Assembly (NCBI RefSeq): GCF_014235765.1
Contig: NZ_JACMYH010000011.1
Coordinates: forward strand, 1 to 57,316
Source of the DNA: Pseudomonas baltica
GTDB taxonomy: Bacteria > Pseudomonadota > Gammaproteobacteria > Pseudomonadales > Pseudomonadaceae
Direction of reading: 5' to 3'
DNA length: 57,316 bases
Shown here: positions 1 to 8,955 of the stretch, piece by piece
Numbering within the stretch: position 1 is the first letter of the stretch
How the letters are laid out: every line of letters begins with the position of its first letter
Made by a program: the position numbers and the translations under genes
The notes under the pieces: generated by a model
Databases searched by the model: none
What the model saw: only the letters and a program-made list of their open reading frames with translations
What the model was told of the DNA's origin: nothing

Positions 1-1116
1 TTCATGTATCGGGGCGTCAGGTGCCGTGAGCGCATCACGCTCAAGCCCACCGCCACTAATCTGAAGAAGGCCGAGCAGCACAAAGCGGCGATCGAGCACG
101 CGATATCGATCGGACACTTCGACTACTCGGTTACCTTCCCGGGCTCGCCCAGGGCTGCGAAATTCGCGCCAGAGGCGAGCAGAGAAACGGTCAATGGATT
201 TCTGACCAGGTGGCTCGATGCGAAGAAGAAACACATCGCAAGCAGTACCTTCGAAGGCTACAGGAAAATGGTCGAGCTTCGGCTTGTTCCGGCCCTAGGC
301 GATCACCTACTGGTCGACCTGAAGCGCAAGATCGTGCGTGACTGGCTAGATAGCCTCCTGGTAAGCAACAAGACGCTGAGCAATATCCAAAGCTGCCTGC
401 GTTCGGCCCTTAACGACGCATGCGACGAGGAGCTGCTAGAGGTCAACCCGCTGGCCGGCTGGACGTATTCCCGCAAGGAGGCGCCGCCGAAGGACGATGA
501 CGTGGACCCATTCAGCGCGGATGAACAGGCTGCAATCCTGAGCGCGCTCAATGGTCAGGCCCGGAACCTGGTGCAGTTCGCTTTGTGGTCGGGCCTGCGT
601 ACAAGCGAACTGGTTGCGCTCGACTGGGGAGACGTCGACTGGATTCGAGGTGAGGTAGTTATCAGCAAGGCAATGACCCAAGCCGCAGGCGGTGTCGCGG
701 AAATGACGAAGACCTCTGCCGGTCGACGCAGCGTCAAGCTGCTACGTCCCGCGCTGGAGGCGCTTAAAGCCCAAAAAGCTCACACGTTCCTAGCCGACCG
801 GGAGATTTTTCAGAATCCTCGTACGCTCGAGCGTTGGGCTGGTGATCAGCCGATCCGGAAGACCATGTGGATGCCGGCGATGAAGAAGTCAGGCGTTCGA
901 TACCGACGGCCATATCAAACGAGGCATACCTATGCATCGATGATGCTGTCTGCTGGTGAGCACCCGATGTGGGTGGCGAAGCAGATGGGGCATACCGATT
1001 GGACGATGATTGCCAGGGTCTATGGCCATTGGATGCCTTCCGCAGACAGTACCGCGGGCACAAAAGCCGAACTAGCGTTTGCGCGTATAGAAGATACCAA
1101 AACAGCGAGAACTTAA
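1..1116 (+). CDS. Phage/island tyrosine integrase, 5' end outside window
   Basis: Site-specific recombinase that would integrate and excise the element ending near base 2880. The reading frame is open to base 1, and the first visible residues already lie inside an Arm-type DNA-binding domain (DUF3596 family), so some 10-20 residues are missing and the ATG at 4 is not trusted as the start. Numbering from that ATG, the core-binding domain spans about 60-150 and the catalytic domain about 170-345. Catalytic residues are visible: Arg199 (SGLRTSE), Arg307-His308 (YQTRHT), His330 (QMGH) and Tyr340 (RVYGHW). Tyr in place of the first His of the HxxR box is, from memory, normal in this integrase family. 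It ends with TAA and is followed by an AT-rich minus-strand operon. The family is secure; the att target is inferred from the remnant at 2852-2881. Confidence 0.93.
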   Translation, partial: FMYRGVRCRERITLKPTATNLKKAEQHKAAIEHAISIGHFDYSVTFPGSPRAAKFAPEASRETVNGFLTRWLDAKKKHIASSTFEGYRKMVELRLVPALGDHLLVDLKRKIVRDWLDSLLVSNKTLSNIQSCLRSALNDACDEELLEVNPLAGWTYSRKEAPPKDDDVDPFSADEQAAILSALNGQARNLVQFALWSGLRTSELVALDWGDVDWIRGEVVISKAMTQAAGGVAEMTKTSAGRRSVKLLRPALEALKAQKAHTFLADREIFQNPRTLERWAGDQPIRKTMWMPAMKKSGVRYRRPYQTRHTYASMMLSAGEHPMWVAKQMGHTDWTMIARVYGHWMPSADSTAGTKAELAFARIEDTKTART

Positions 1117-1163
1117 AGTAGACATTCTAATTAGGAGCAGTTCGATTTGACTCTCCACTGAAC

Positions 1164-1721
1164 TTACTTAGCGTGACTGATTTGGAGGGGAGCCCTAAGC
1201 CCTAAATTTTTAGCAGCCGTACCCCCAGCCACATAAACCTTACAAATGTGTGCCAACGAACTTTTAGCGAGGCGCATAGCATCCGTTCTATCATCAGCCT
1301 CATAAGTTAGATCCCAATGAATTAGCGGTCCGGCTTTCTGGTTTGGAGTTTGGAGCAAACTAAAAGCTCGAGGATCCTTGACCAGCTCGTTAACGTCAGA
1401 TAACTTTAAGGAACCAGATGCATCCCGATCATCAACGTTGTTAAAGTTTTTTGTCGTAATAAGAAGCTCCATCAGGCAAACAGCATTCTGTTCGCTACAC
1501 GTGCTCCGACCACTTAACTCGAAAAGGGAAGCGCTAGGCTCTCTAGGAGTGCCATCGGGCTCTCGCCTAATGCTGAACGCGGAAGGTTTGGCAGTAGGTA
1601 CCCCGGCCTGCACTTTGTATCTGTAATGAGATAGATATCTCCAGATAGCATAAGCATTACTACTTGGCTGCTGCGCTTCACGAGTAGATGGCAGTGCTGA
1701 CTCCATGTCGAGGTAAAACAT
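1164..1721 (-). CDS. Hypothetical protein, third gene of AT-rich island operon
   Basis: Unrecognised 185-residue protein with no signal peptide or membrane segment. The start is ATG at 1721 preceded by a GGTGA purine stretch, 11 bases after the stop of the gene upstream, so it is probably co-transcribed with the next two entries. It is hydrophilic, with a central stretch containing several Cys (about 77-85) and a C-terminal half rich in charged residues. Base composition is clearly lower in GC than the rest of the window, as expected for imported cargo between an integrase and an attachment site. No catalytic motif was found and no function is proposed. Confidence 0.6.
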   Translation of the reverse strand: MFYLDMESALPSTREAQQPSSNAYAIWRYLSHYRYKVQAGVPTAKPSAFSIRREPDGTPREPSASLFELSGRSTCSEQNAVCLMELLITTKNFNNVDDRDASGSLKLSDVNELVKDPRAFSLLQTPNQKAGPLIHWDLTYEADDRTDAMRLAKSSLAHICKVYVAGGTAAKNLGLRAPLQISHAK

Positions 1722-1732
1722 AAATCACCCAT

Positions 1733-2437
1733 TTAATAATCGAAAATATTTATCAATTTCCTAAATTTATAAGAATTGACTAAATAATCTGTGAGGTAAG
1801 AGTTTCCTGAGATTCTTGAAAAGCCCTCACCACCCTCCATAAATGTGAAGAAAATTTCTCCATCATCTTTAAAAACGAGATCAAGGGTCTTCTTTGCCCC
1901 ACCTTTTAGGTGCCCTACCAAAGAAACTCCTAGCTGCCCGCTATCGTCATCCAGGTAAAATGCTAGTTCGTGGTGCTTCTCTTCTAAAAGCGGGAGAAAT
2001 CTCAGCATACAAAATAGTGATTTTACATTTATAGGCGCAGCGTCGTCGTCGGACTCTAGCTCACACTCTATTAAGTGAAGTCGAGACCGAAGCACATAAT
2101 TGGAAGGGATGTCATCAAACAAATCTCGAAGATCTGATGCCCTATAAACACGGGACTCAAATAGGCCAGCATGCTTTTGAAGCATATCGAGCATCAATTT
2201 ATTCCAAGAGTCCCAAATTCCCGATTCACACGTAGACGAAGGGCGTTTATAGGACTCAATGGTATAATAACTTTTTGCCGTAACCTGTTTTTCATCCACC
2301 TCGATCCAAATCGGAAACTTTTGGCGCGGAGCCGCAGAGACTGACATATCCAGCTGGCGATAATTGCTAACCCCCGAATCTAGCAAATTCCGGGAAATAA
2401 CTTTAGACAGGAAAGTACTACTTTTCATCGAGTTCAT
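1733..2437 (-). CDS. Hypothetical protein, second gene of AT-rich island operon
   Basis: Unrecognised 234-residue soluble protein. The start (ATG at 2437) overlaps the upstream gene by 20 bases; a second in-frame ATG three codons on is equally possible, and neither has a strong ribosome binding site, which suggests translational coupling. The C-terminal third alternates short beta-like segments and acidic turns and ends with an aromatic-rich tail (about residues 205-234). There is no nuclease, kinase or NTPase signature. GC is very low: the 60 bases from 1741 contain only 14 G or C. Its place in a three-gene operon at an element end fits accessory cargo such as a defence or toxin-antitoxin module, but nothing in the sequence proves this. 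Confidence 0.65.
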   Translation of the reverse strand: MNSMKSSTFLSKVISRNLLDSGVSNYRQLDMSVSAAPRQKFPIWIEVDEKQVTAKSYYTIESYKRPSSTCESGIWDSWNKLMLDMLQKHAGLFESRVYRASDLRDLFDDIPSNYVLRSRLHLIECELESDDDAAPINVKSLFCMLRFLPLLEEKHHELAFYLDDDSGQLGVSLVGHLKGGAKKTLDLVFKDDGEIFFTFMEGGEGFSRISGNSYLTDYLVNSYKFRKLINIFDY

Positions 2438-2636
2438 TCAAAAAATTTTGAAATTTCTGAGTTAAATCAATTAGTATTTCAGGCGTCAGCGCCCCTGAAA
2501 AGGTTACATCCAGATGAGATTCTCGGTCATCTAGAAATTCTAAAACAAGGTTATCGCCACTTTTCCCTAATCTAAAACCAGCAGGAAAAACTGTAGTGAC
2601 ATTCTTACTTACTGGTTTATCATCACTATCCGACAT
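2418..2636 (-). CDS. Small hypothetical protein, first gene of AT-rich island operon
   Basis: Unrecognised 72-residue acidic protein. ATG at 2636 lies about 9 bases after a GGAGA ribosome binding site. The N-terminal ten residues are charged and probably disordered; the middle looks like beta strands (FPAGFRLGKSGDNLVLEFL); the C-terminal 25 residues should form an amphipathic helix rich in Asn, Leu and Glu. Size, acidity and first position in the operon resemble small partner or antitoxin-like proteins, but no family is recognised. It overlaps the next gene by 20 bases. Confidence 0.6.
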   Translation of the reverse strand: MSDSDDKPVSKNVTTVFPAGFRLGKSGDNLVLEFLDDRESHLDVTFSGALTPEILIDLTQKFQNFLNELDEK

Positions 2637-3046
2637 TGTGGCCCGTCTCCATACCGGTCTAAAAGCAAAAAAGGCACATGCCTAGCCCCAGTGGCTTATA
2701 CCTGACACACACCACAATGTACAGCTTGAAGCCTTGTCGCAGGTACGCACCGCAGCGTGCGAGCCGTTACGAAGGCGATCTTCAAGTAGCACAAAGGCAA
2801 TAAATGACAGGAAAATGGCAGCTTCAGCTTTCAGAACCGCACCTTACCAGAGCCGGACGGGGGTTCAAATCCCCCCGGCCCAAACAAGCTTCACAAACCA
2901 GGCACCTTGCGTAGCGCACAACGGCTTTTTTGTACCTGAATGCTCGGTTTTGGCTGCATAGCGCCTATGTCACAACATCGCTCCATCTCCCCCCTTGCAG
3001 AACCTCAATCACAGGCCGCAAACTCCCCAAAACGACGAGGTACCCC
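2637..3046. other. Intergenic stretch across the island/chromosome junction
   Basis: About 410 bases without a convincing gene. The left part (2637-2850) should carry the promoter of the minus-strand island operon; no clear -35/-10 pair was found. The attachment-site remnant is at 2852-2881. To its right, a short TGCG-TAG-CGCA hairpin near 2908-2918 followed by a run of six T at about 2926-2931 could be what is left of the terminator of the tRNA-like target gene, though this is weak. Short frames here lack ribosome binding sites and protein-like composition. Confidence 0.5.
2852..2881 (+). other. Attachment-site remnant: 3' end of tmRNA (ssrA)-like gene
   Basis: The sequence reads as a T-arm: a GGGGG/CCCCC stem (2859-2863 and 2871-2875) around the loop TTCAAAT, followed by the acceptor-like CGGCCC. 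No anticodon or D-arm lies upstream, so this is only the 3' portion of a tRNA-like gene. From memory, Pseudomonas tmRNA ends with the same GGACGGGGGTTCAAAT block and a CGGC acceptor strand, so ssrA is the best guess; a tRNA is not excluded. An isolated 3' copy on the far side of an integrase is what integration into the 3' end of such a gene leaves at the distal junction, so this is read as the right boundary of the element. Confidence 0.7.
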
Positions 3047-3568
3047 ATGGCACTCGACTACCCTCCCAGCCTCCTTTCCCAGGAAGAACGCGCAGCCATT
3101 GCTGAAATCGAAGCCACCACCAACATCCTGCGTCTGGTGACCCGGCTCACCAACATGCGTTTCGCCGCGATCACCAAATTTGGCGACGCTGAGTTGGTGA
3201 TCTGCTCTGTGCACGACTCAGCTGACCTGGGAATTGCTGCAGGTGAGGCTTTTCCGCTGGAAGACACGATCTGCAGCGAGTTTCAGCGGGATCCTGCGCC
3301 GTTGCTGATCCCGAGAGTGAGCCATTACCAGAGCTTCGCCTCACGACTGATCGTCAAGACCTATGATCTGGACAGCTATGTAGGCGTGCCTATTTTCCTG
3401 CCTGATGGCCGGTTGTACGGAGCGCTTTGCGCGATCGATTCGCGGCCTGTGCTGTTTGAAGATCCGGATGTGTGCGAAACGCTGGAGATTTTTGCCCGTT
3501 TGATCGGGTGTATATTCTTTGCGAGCCTGGCGGTGAAGGTGGCGAGTGCCGGGATTGAGCTGGAGTGA
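3047..3568 (+). CDS. GAF domain protein
   Basis: A 173-residue soluble protein made almost entirely of one GAF domain (about residues 20-165), a fold that binds small ligands or acts as a sensory input. The start chosen is ATG 3047, preceded by GACGAGG at good spacing. The frame is open upstream, but residues before this ATG are not GAF-like and run into the attachment region. There is no output domain, so it may act as a separate sensor or a free GAF redox/ligand-binding protein. It converges with the hybrid kinase at 3590 with only 21 bases between the stops. The ligand is unknown. Confidence 0.85.
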   Translation: MALDYPPSLLSQEERAAIAEIEATTNILRLVTRLTNMRFAAITKFGDAELVICSVHDSADLGIAAGEAFPLEDTICSEFQRDPAPLLIPRVSHYQSFASRLIVKTYDLDSYVGVPIFLPDGRLYGALCAIDSRPVLFEDPDVCETLEIFARLIGCIFFASLAVKVASAGIELE

Positions 3569-3589
3569 TTTTTGGAAGGCGATGCTAGC

Positions 3590-5773
3590 TCAGGTCACCT
3601 TCGAGCGATGTGCACACACCGCCCCACACAACAGGCGCGATAACTGCTCCACTGAATACGGTTTATGCAACAACTCGAATCCATCAGTTCCCTTCTCTGC
3701 CAGCACATGGCTGTATCCCGATGTCAGCACTACAGGTAATCCTTCGTATCGTCGTCGAATCTCATGGGCCAGCTCGATACCCGTCATCCCCGGCATTACC
3801 ACATCGGATAACACCACTTTGAATCGGCTGGCGTCTCGGGCCAGCTCGGTCAATGCTTCCTGTCCATTGATGGCAAGGACTGGCTGGTAGCCCAAATCCG
3901 ACAGTGATTGCATCGCAAAGGCGCCCACCTGAGGGTTGTCTTCGACGATTAATACACTGGTGCCGTGTCCGTGTACCAATTCATGGGTCGCCTCGACACT
4001 CCGTGGCTCGCGCGGCTCGGATGCCTGGGGCAGGTAGAGTGTGAATGTGGTGCCTTGATCGACTTCACTGTCCACGGTGATCTCGCCACCCGATTGCTTG
4101 GCGAACCCAAACACTTGCGACAGGCCCAGACCCGTGCCCTGCCCCACGCCTTTGGTGGTGAAAAAGGGCTCGAATATCCTGCCAAGGTGCAGCGGCGCGA
4201 TGCCGCTGCCGGTATCGGTCATCGAAATCACCACTTGAGGCTGTTCGCCAGACTCGGCCCCCCGGCTAGCTGGGCCCACTCGGATGATGAGGCGCCCCTG
4301 GCCGACCATGGCGTCACGCGCGTTGACGGCCATGTTGACGATTGCCATGTCGAACTGAGAGGGGTCGGCGATCACGAAGTGGCTATGTTCGGGGATCTTC
4401 ATCACCAGCTCCACTTCGGCGCCCACCAGCGTCTTGATCATACTGGCCAGGGCCCGCAGGTTCTCGGCAGGTGCGAACACCGTTGGTTGCAATGCCTGAC
4501 GACGGGCGAAGGCAAGCAGTTGCGAGTTAACTTTGGCGGCTCGTTCGACGGTGTCGGCGATGGCTGAGACATAGCGCGCCCGTCGCTCGTTGGAGAGATC
4601 AGGCCGTTTGAGCAGGTCAGTCGACGACTTGATCACGGTCAGTAGGTTGTTGAAGTCGTGGGCGACGCCACCGGTGAGTTGGCCGATGGCTTCCAGCTTC
4701 TGCGATTGACGCAGGGCCTCCTCGGCGGCGGCCAGGGCGTTGGCGCTCTCCCGCTCGGCGGTGAAGTCGCGGCCCACGGCGTTGATCTGCTGCTCGTCTG
4801 GCTGGGTCGACCAGGATATCCAGCGGTAGCTGCCGTTCTTGTGGCGGTAGCGGTCGTCGAACCGGGCGTAGGCATGGCCATCAGCGGACAGACTGGCGCC
4901 CTGCTGGGTGTGCGCCAGGTCGTCGGGGTGGATCAGTTCGAAAAGCGACAGGCCGATCAACTCGGATTCCTGCCATCCCAGCAGGTCGGTCCAGGCGGGG
5001 TTGACCGCAGTGATGACGCCGTCGAAAGTGCAGCGCAGCATGATGTCCGCCGACAGCAGCCAGAGTCGGTTACGGTCAGCGGTACGGCGGGAGACTTCTT
5101 CTTCAAGCCCGGCGTTGAGCTCACTCAGGCGCAGGAGAGCCTGGGCCCGTTCGTGCTCGGCGCGGTCCCGTTTGCGATCGGCGAGCACTTGCTGAGTCAT
5201 TTCAGAGGCCAGCAACAGAACGCCTTCATAGCCGCCGCTTTCGCCCTGCACAGGCGAGAAGCTGTATGTCCATACGGTCTCCTCCTGTTGGCCATGACGC
5301 TGCATCATCATCGACAGGTTCTCTATGGAGAAACCATCGCCTGTGGCGAGCACCTGTGCCACTTGGGGGCTAAGCACCGGGGCGATATCGGTGAGCACCT
5401 CCGGCATCGGGCGACCGAACGCGGCGGGATGCCGATCGCCAAGTGCCAGGCCGTAGGCGTCGTTGTAGAGCAGCCATTGCTGGGGCCCCCAGTAAAGGGC
5501 TGCGATGCCTTTGGTGTTCAATACCAGCGACAACGAAGTGCGCAGGGATGCAGGCCATGAGCGGTAATCGCCCAATGCGGTGCTGGACCAATCCGTGTCG
5601 CGCACCAGGTCCCCCATTTCTCCGCCGCCGATCATGGGCGGGACAGGAGCCAGTGTATTGGGGGAGGCAACTGGCATGGGGGACGTCCAAGGGGATAGGG
5701 CTGGAAGTGTGAGTGATTGTGGATAGAGCGGCAATGCTTGGGGGAGTTCAGGCAAGTCTCCTTCACGACCCAC
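3590..5773 (-). CDS. Soluble PAS hybrid histidine kinase/response regulator
   Basis: Cytoplasmic hybrid sensor kinase of 727 residues with no membrane segment. From the GTG at 5773 (AGAGG five bases upstream): a low-complexity leader 1-52; an N-terminal PAS-like sensor 55-195 starting with the typical DWSSTALG motif; a coiled coil 195-235; a second PAS/PAC 238-340; HisKA with phosphoacceptor His372 (GGVAHDFNN); HATPase with N484, DTGSG 520-524 and GTGLGLS 546-552; and a C-terminal receiver with Asp657 and Lys704. The kinase type (AHDFNN) is the HWE-like PAS kinase class common in Pseudomonas. Met53 (5617) starts exactly at the conserved sensor and has GGAG close by, so it is a real alternative start. 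The signal and partner are unknown. Confidence 0.9.
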   Translation of the reverse strand: MGREGDLPELPQALPLYPQSLTLPALSPWTSPMPVASPNTLAPVPPMIGGGEMGDLVRDTDWSSTALGDYRSWPASLRTSLSLVLNTKGIAALYWGPQQWLLYNDAYGLALGDRHPAAFGRPMPEVLTDIAPVLSPQVAQVLATGDGFSIENLSMMMQRHGQQEETVWTYSFSPVQGESGGYEGVLLLASEMTQQVLADRKRDRAEHERAQALLRLSELNAGLEEEVSRRTADRNRLWLLSADIMLRCTFDGVITAVNPAWTDLLGWQESELIGLSLFELIHPDDLAHTQQGASLSADGHAYARFDDRYRHKNGSYRWISWSTQPDEQQINAVGRDFTAERESANALAAAEEALRQSQKLEAIGQLTGGVAHDFNNLLTVIKSSTDLLKRPDLSNERRARYVSAIADTVERAAKVNSQLLAFARRQALQPTVFAPAENLRALASMIKTLVGAEVELVMKIPEHSHFVIADPSQFDMAIVNMAVNARDAMVGQGRLIIRVGPASRGAESGEQPQVVISMTDTGSGIAPLHLGRIFEPFFTTKGVGQGTGLGLSQVFGFAKQSGGEITVDSEVDQGTTFTLYLPQASEPREPRSVEATHELVHGHGTSVLIVEDNPQVGAFAMQSLSDLGYQPVLAINGQEALTELARDASRFKVVLSDVVMPGMTGIELAHEIRRRYEGLPVVLTSGYSHVLAEKGTDGFELLHKPYSVEQLSRLLCGAVCAHRSKVT

Positions 5774-5820
5774 AAGCCTCTTTGTATTTATGCTCGTGAC
5801 ACTGCTTGCAAAGAAGGGTC

Positions 5821-6513
5821 CTACCCCATCGGACTAAACCCCGAACCCGCCGAACAATACCGCTCCCGCAGTGCCGGATTCCGCTCTGAACGGCACTGCT
5901 CTTTGAACCACTGCTTCGCGCCTTTCCTGCACTCGCGGTATTCAATCGATCCAGTCCGGTAACCGCTGCACACGCTACCGTAATCCACCCGGTTATCGCT
6001 GACACTCCATGAAGCGGTGTATGAATTCTTCCTGTCCCAACCGAGTATTTGGTGCGACTCAGAGCTACTGCTGCTACCAGCGCGCCGAACCGGCTGAGTA
6101 CCCTGCCCCGCCTTGTACTCCGCCAGATACTGCGCCGACACCATCCCCTGCACGGCTCGTTCCTCCCGCGCTGGCCGAGGCGCATCGCCATACCGACAGC
6201 GCAACGTCTGATCACTAATCGCATTGTCCGCGCCCATGCACTCCTGCAGGCTTTTTGGCGCAGCTGGAGCCACTGCTCGCACAACGGGAGCAGATACAGG
6301 CGCAGGTTCAACAACGGGCCGTTCCAACCGCTCAACCGGTTGAGGCATCGGAGCCGTGCGCGCCGGCTCCAGATACGCCGCAATCCGCGACCAGTTCATC
6401 CCCACTGCCACCACTGGCACCAACAGCCAACACCACCACCCCGGATGTACACGTTGCTGAACACGTGGTCGCGGCGCTATGGGCTCGTCGAGCAGGTCGT
6501 CTTGAAGGCTCAT
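5821..6513 (-). CDS. Small single-pass membrane protein, unknown function
   Basis: A 230-residue protein with a short cytoplasmic N-terminus, one Trp-rich transmembrane segment at about 25-45 (WWCWLLVPVVAVGM), a Pro/Ala-rich linker at about 50-90, then a probably periplasmic domain with several Cys (Cys92, Cys105 and a C-terminal group) that could form disulphides. Similar unannotated proteins occur in pseudomonads, but no function is known to me. The ATG at 6513 has a GGAA stretch upstream. It lies 47 bases before the hybrid kinase on the same strand and is divergent from the TonB receptor. An alternative frame through the same DNA (5763-6383) is rejected on composition. Confidence 0.75.
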   Translation of the reverse strand: MSLQDDLLDEPIAPRPRVQQRVHPGWWCWLLVPVVAVGMNWSRIAAYLEPARTAPMPQPVERLERPVVEPAPVSAPVVRAVAPAAPKSLQECMGADNAISDQTLRCRYGDAPRPAREERAVQGMVSAQYLAEYKAGQGTQPVRRAGSSSSSESHQILGWDRKNSYTASWSVSDNRVDYGSVCSGYRTGSIEYRECRKGAKQWFKEQCRSERNPALRERYCSAGSGFSPMG

Positions 6514-6672
6514 TTGAATTCCATTTCCCAGACAAAGGTAGAAACACCATCACTGAACTAACTATCGGTAACCCTTTGCCATTCTTTAGACGTTGCTCCT
6601 GCTCTGCACCGTCATAGTGCCGTGTGAAAAATCCCTTAAAAAATCGTTAACGCTTTGTGAAACTCTTGCTAG

Positions 6673-6692
6673 GATATTCGACTGAGATTCAT
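6673..6692 (+). promoter_or_regulatory. Possible degenerate Fur box upstream of TonB receptor
   Basis: The sequence around GAGATTCATTCGC matches the second half of the Fur consensus at 9 of 13 positions, while the first half matches poorly (about 11 of 19 overall). It lies about 55-75 bases upstream of the receptor start, where a Fur operator would be expected. Weak by sequence alone. Confidence 0.3.
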
Positions 6693-6746
6693 TCGCACCT
6701 GCCAGGAAGGCGCCCCTTAACTTCTATCTTCGTCGGAAATCCTTCC

Positions 6747-8942
6747 ATGGTCCTTCGTTTTCCTTCTCGCCCTACTCTTCTGGCGGTGTGCTGCTCTGTG
6801 AGCATCGGCGCCCACGCGGCGGACGCTCTCGTGCTCGATGCCACGTCGATCGACGCGCAAACCAACAAAACCACCAAGGGCGCTTCACCTGATGTGTTTG
6901 CCGGTGGTCAAGTCGCACGCGGTGGGCAGATGGGTGTGCTGGGCAACCAGGACAACATGGATGTGCCGTTCACGCTGACCAGCTACACCTCGAAGCTGAT
7001 CGAAGATCAGCAGGCGGAGGACGTGGGCGATGTGTTGCTCAATGATCCGTCGGTGCGTCAGTCGTTCGGTTTCGGCAACCAGGCACAGGTGTTCGTGATT
7101 CGTGGTTTGCCGCTGTCCAGTGATGACATTTCCTACAACGGGTTGTATGGGGTGTTGCCGCGGCAGATCATTTCCACCGATGCGGTGGAGCGGGTCGAGG
7201 TGTTCAAGGGGCCGAACGCGTTCATCAATGGCGTAAGCCCGACGGGGACCGGGCTGGGCGGCAGTGTGAACCTGGTGCCCAAGCGGGCGGGTGATGAGCC
7301 TATCCGGCGTTACACGCAGGACATCAGTACCGATGGCCGCGTGGGCGAGCACCTGGACCTGGGTCAGCGGTTCGGCGAGGACAACCGTTTCGGTGCGCGG
7401 GTGAACCTGGCGCAGCGCGAGGGTGATACGGCGATCGACGACGAGTCGCAGCGCACCAAGCTGTTTACGCTGGGGCTGGATTATCGGGGTGACAACTTCC
7501 GCCTGTCTGGCGATTTTGGTTATCAGAAGCAGCGCATCAACAGCCTGCGCAACTCGGTGCGCCTGGGCACGATCACGAGCATTCCGCGGGCGCCGGATGC
7601 CAACCATAACTATGGCCAGGATTGGACCTACAGCCAGACCGAGGACACCTTCGGCATGTTGCGTGGCGAGTGGGACCTCAACGAGGACTGGACGGCCTAC
7701 GTGGCGGGTGGCGCGAAGCACACGCGTGAGAACGGTGTGTACGGCACGCCGGTACTGACGAATTCGAACACGGGCGCGGCGACCATCGGCGGATCGAAGA
7801 TTCCGCACGACGAAGACAACGCCACGTTCATGACCGGGATCAACGGCAACTTGCAGACCGGGCCGGTCAGCCATCAGATCAGCCTGGGCGCGTCGAGCAT
7901 CTGGACCGAGCAGCGCAATGCCTATGAGTTCTATCAGTCCACGGGTACCACCAATATCTACAACACCGCCTCCCTGGCGAAGCCGACTGCAGTGAGCTTC
8001 GCAGCCGGGGACATGAGCGACCCAGGCATCACCGGCAAGACGCGCAACCGCAGCCTGGCGGTGTCGGATACTTTGGGTTTCTTCGACGACAAGGTACTGG
8101 TGACGGCCGGGCTGCGGCGCCAGCAGTTGCTGGTGCAGAACTATGCCTATGAGTCGACCACAGGTGTCGGCGGCTCGCGCACTTCCATGTACGACGAGGC
8201 GATCACCACGCCGGTGTATGGCATCGTCTACAAGCCAGTAGAGTCGGTGTCGCTGTTTGCCAACCGTATCGAGGGGTTGTCGGCGGGGCCAACGGCGTCG
8301 GGTCAGGTCGTCAACGTGGGTGAGGCGTTTCCGCCGGGGCGCACCAAGCAGGTGGAAGCCGGGATCAAGCTGGACAAGCAATCATGGGGTGCCACGCTGG
8401 CGGCGTTTCGCATCGAGCGGCCAACCGATGGTTTCACGCAGAGCTTTGCAGCGCCCGGTGGCGGCACCGTCAATGTGTATGTACGCGATGGCAAGCAGGT
8501 CAACCGTGGGGTCGAGTTGAGTGTGTTCGGCGAGCCGGTGGAAGGCTTGCGCTTGATGGCCGGCGGTACGCGCCTGCAGTCTGAACTTGAGGACACAGCG
8601 GGCGGCTTGAACGACGGCAACCACGCCATCGGCGTGCCGACGTTCCAGCTCAATGCAACGGTGGACTGGGATGTACCGGGGCTGAACGGCCTGGCACTCA
8701 ACGCCCGTGCCCTGCGCACCGGCGGGCAGTATGCCGACCAGGCGAACACTCTGAGCCTGCCCACCTGGAACCGCTTCGACGCGGGCGCGCGTTACACCTT
8801 CAAGGTCGAGCGCAAGGCGGTCACCCTGCGCATGAACGTGGAGAACATCACCGACAAGAACTACTGGGCCTCGGCCAACGGCGGCTACCTGACCCAGGGT
8901 GAGCCACGGCTGGTGAAGTTTTCCGGGACGGTGGATTTCTAA
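6747..8942 (+). CDS. TonB-dependent siderophore receptor
   Basis: Outer-membrane receptor of 731 residues for uptake of a ferric siderophore powered by TonB. The start chosen is ATG 6747 because a clean Sec signal peptide begins there (MVLRFPSRPTLLAVCC...AHA/AD); the frame extends 30 codons upstream without signal-like sequence. After cleavage comes a short N-terminus, a plug domain (about 50-190, with VFVIRGLP and the VERVEVFKGP motif), then a 22-strand barrel ending with the canonical terminal Phe (GTVDF). There is no N-terminal STN signalling domain and no adjacent sigma/anti-sigma pair, so cell-surface signalling is unlikely and iron control through Fur is the simpler expectation. The ligand is not predictable; ferrichrome- or hydroxamate-type receptors are the closest in layout. 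Confidence 0.93.
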   Translation: MVLRFPSRPTLLAVCCSVSIGAHAADALVLDATSIDAQTNKTTKGASPDVFAGGQVARGGQMGVLGNQDNMDVPFTLTSYTSKLIEDQQAEDVGDVLLNDPSVRQSFGFGNQAQVFVIRGLPLSSDDISYNGLYGVLPRQIISTDAVERVEVFKGPNAFINGVSPTGTGLGGSVNLVPKRAGDEPIRRYTQDISTDGRVGEHLDLGQRFGEDNRFGARVNLAQREGDTAIDDESQRTKLFTLGLDYRGDNFRLSGDFGYQKQRINSLRNSVRLGTITSIPRAPDANHNYGQDWTYSQTEDTFGMLRGEWDLNEDWTAYVAGGAKHTRENGVYGTPVLTNSNTGAATIGGSKIPHDEDNATFMTGINGNLQTGPVSHQISLGASSIWTEQRNAYEFYQSTGTTNIYNTASLAKPTAVSFAAGDMSDPGITGKTRNRSLAVSDTLGFFDDKVLVTAGLRRQQLLVQNYAYESTTGVGGSRTSMYDEAITTPVYGIVYKPVESVSLFANRIEGLSAGPTASGQVVNVGEAFPPGRTKQVEAGIKLDKQSWGATLAAFRIERPTDGFTQSFAAPGGGTVNVYVRDGKQVNRGVELSVFGEPVEGLRLMAGGTRLQSELEDTAGGLNDGNHAIGVPTFQLNATVDWDVPGLNGLALNARALRTGGQYADQANTLSLPTWNRFDAGARYTFKVERKAVTLRMNVENITDKNYWASANGGYLTQGEPRLVKFSGTVDF

Positions 8943-8955
8943 CGGGTGATGTTTA

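Noticed and set aside
2820..2881. Complete tRNA or tmRNA gene at the junction
   Set aside because: Only a T-arm and acceptor strand are present; no anticodon arm, D-arm, 5' acceptor half or tag-coding region lies upstream.
5763..6383. 206-codon minus-strand frame as alternative to the small membrane protein
   Set aside because: Arg/Trp-rich with no signal or domain; the competing frame at 5821-6513 has a clear membrane segment, Pro linker and Cys-containing domain.
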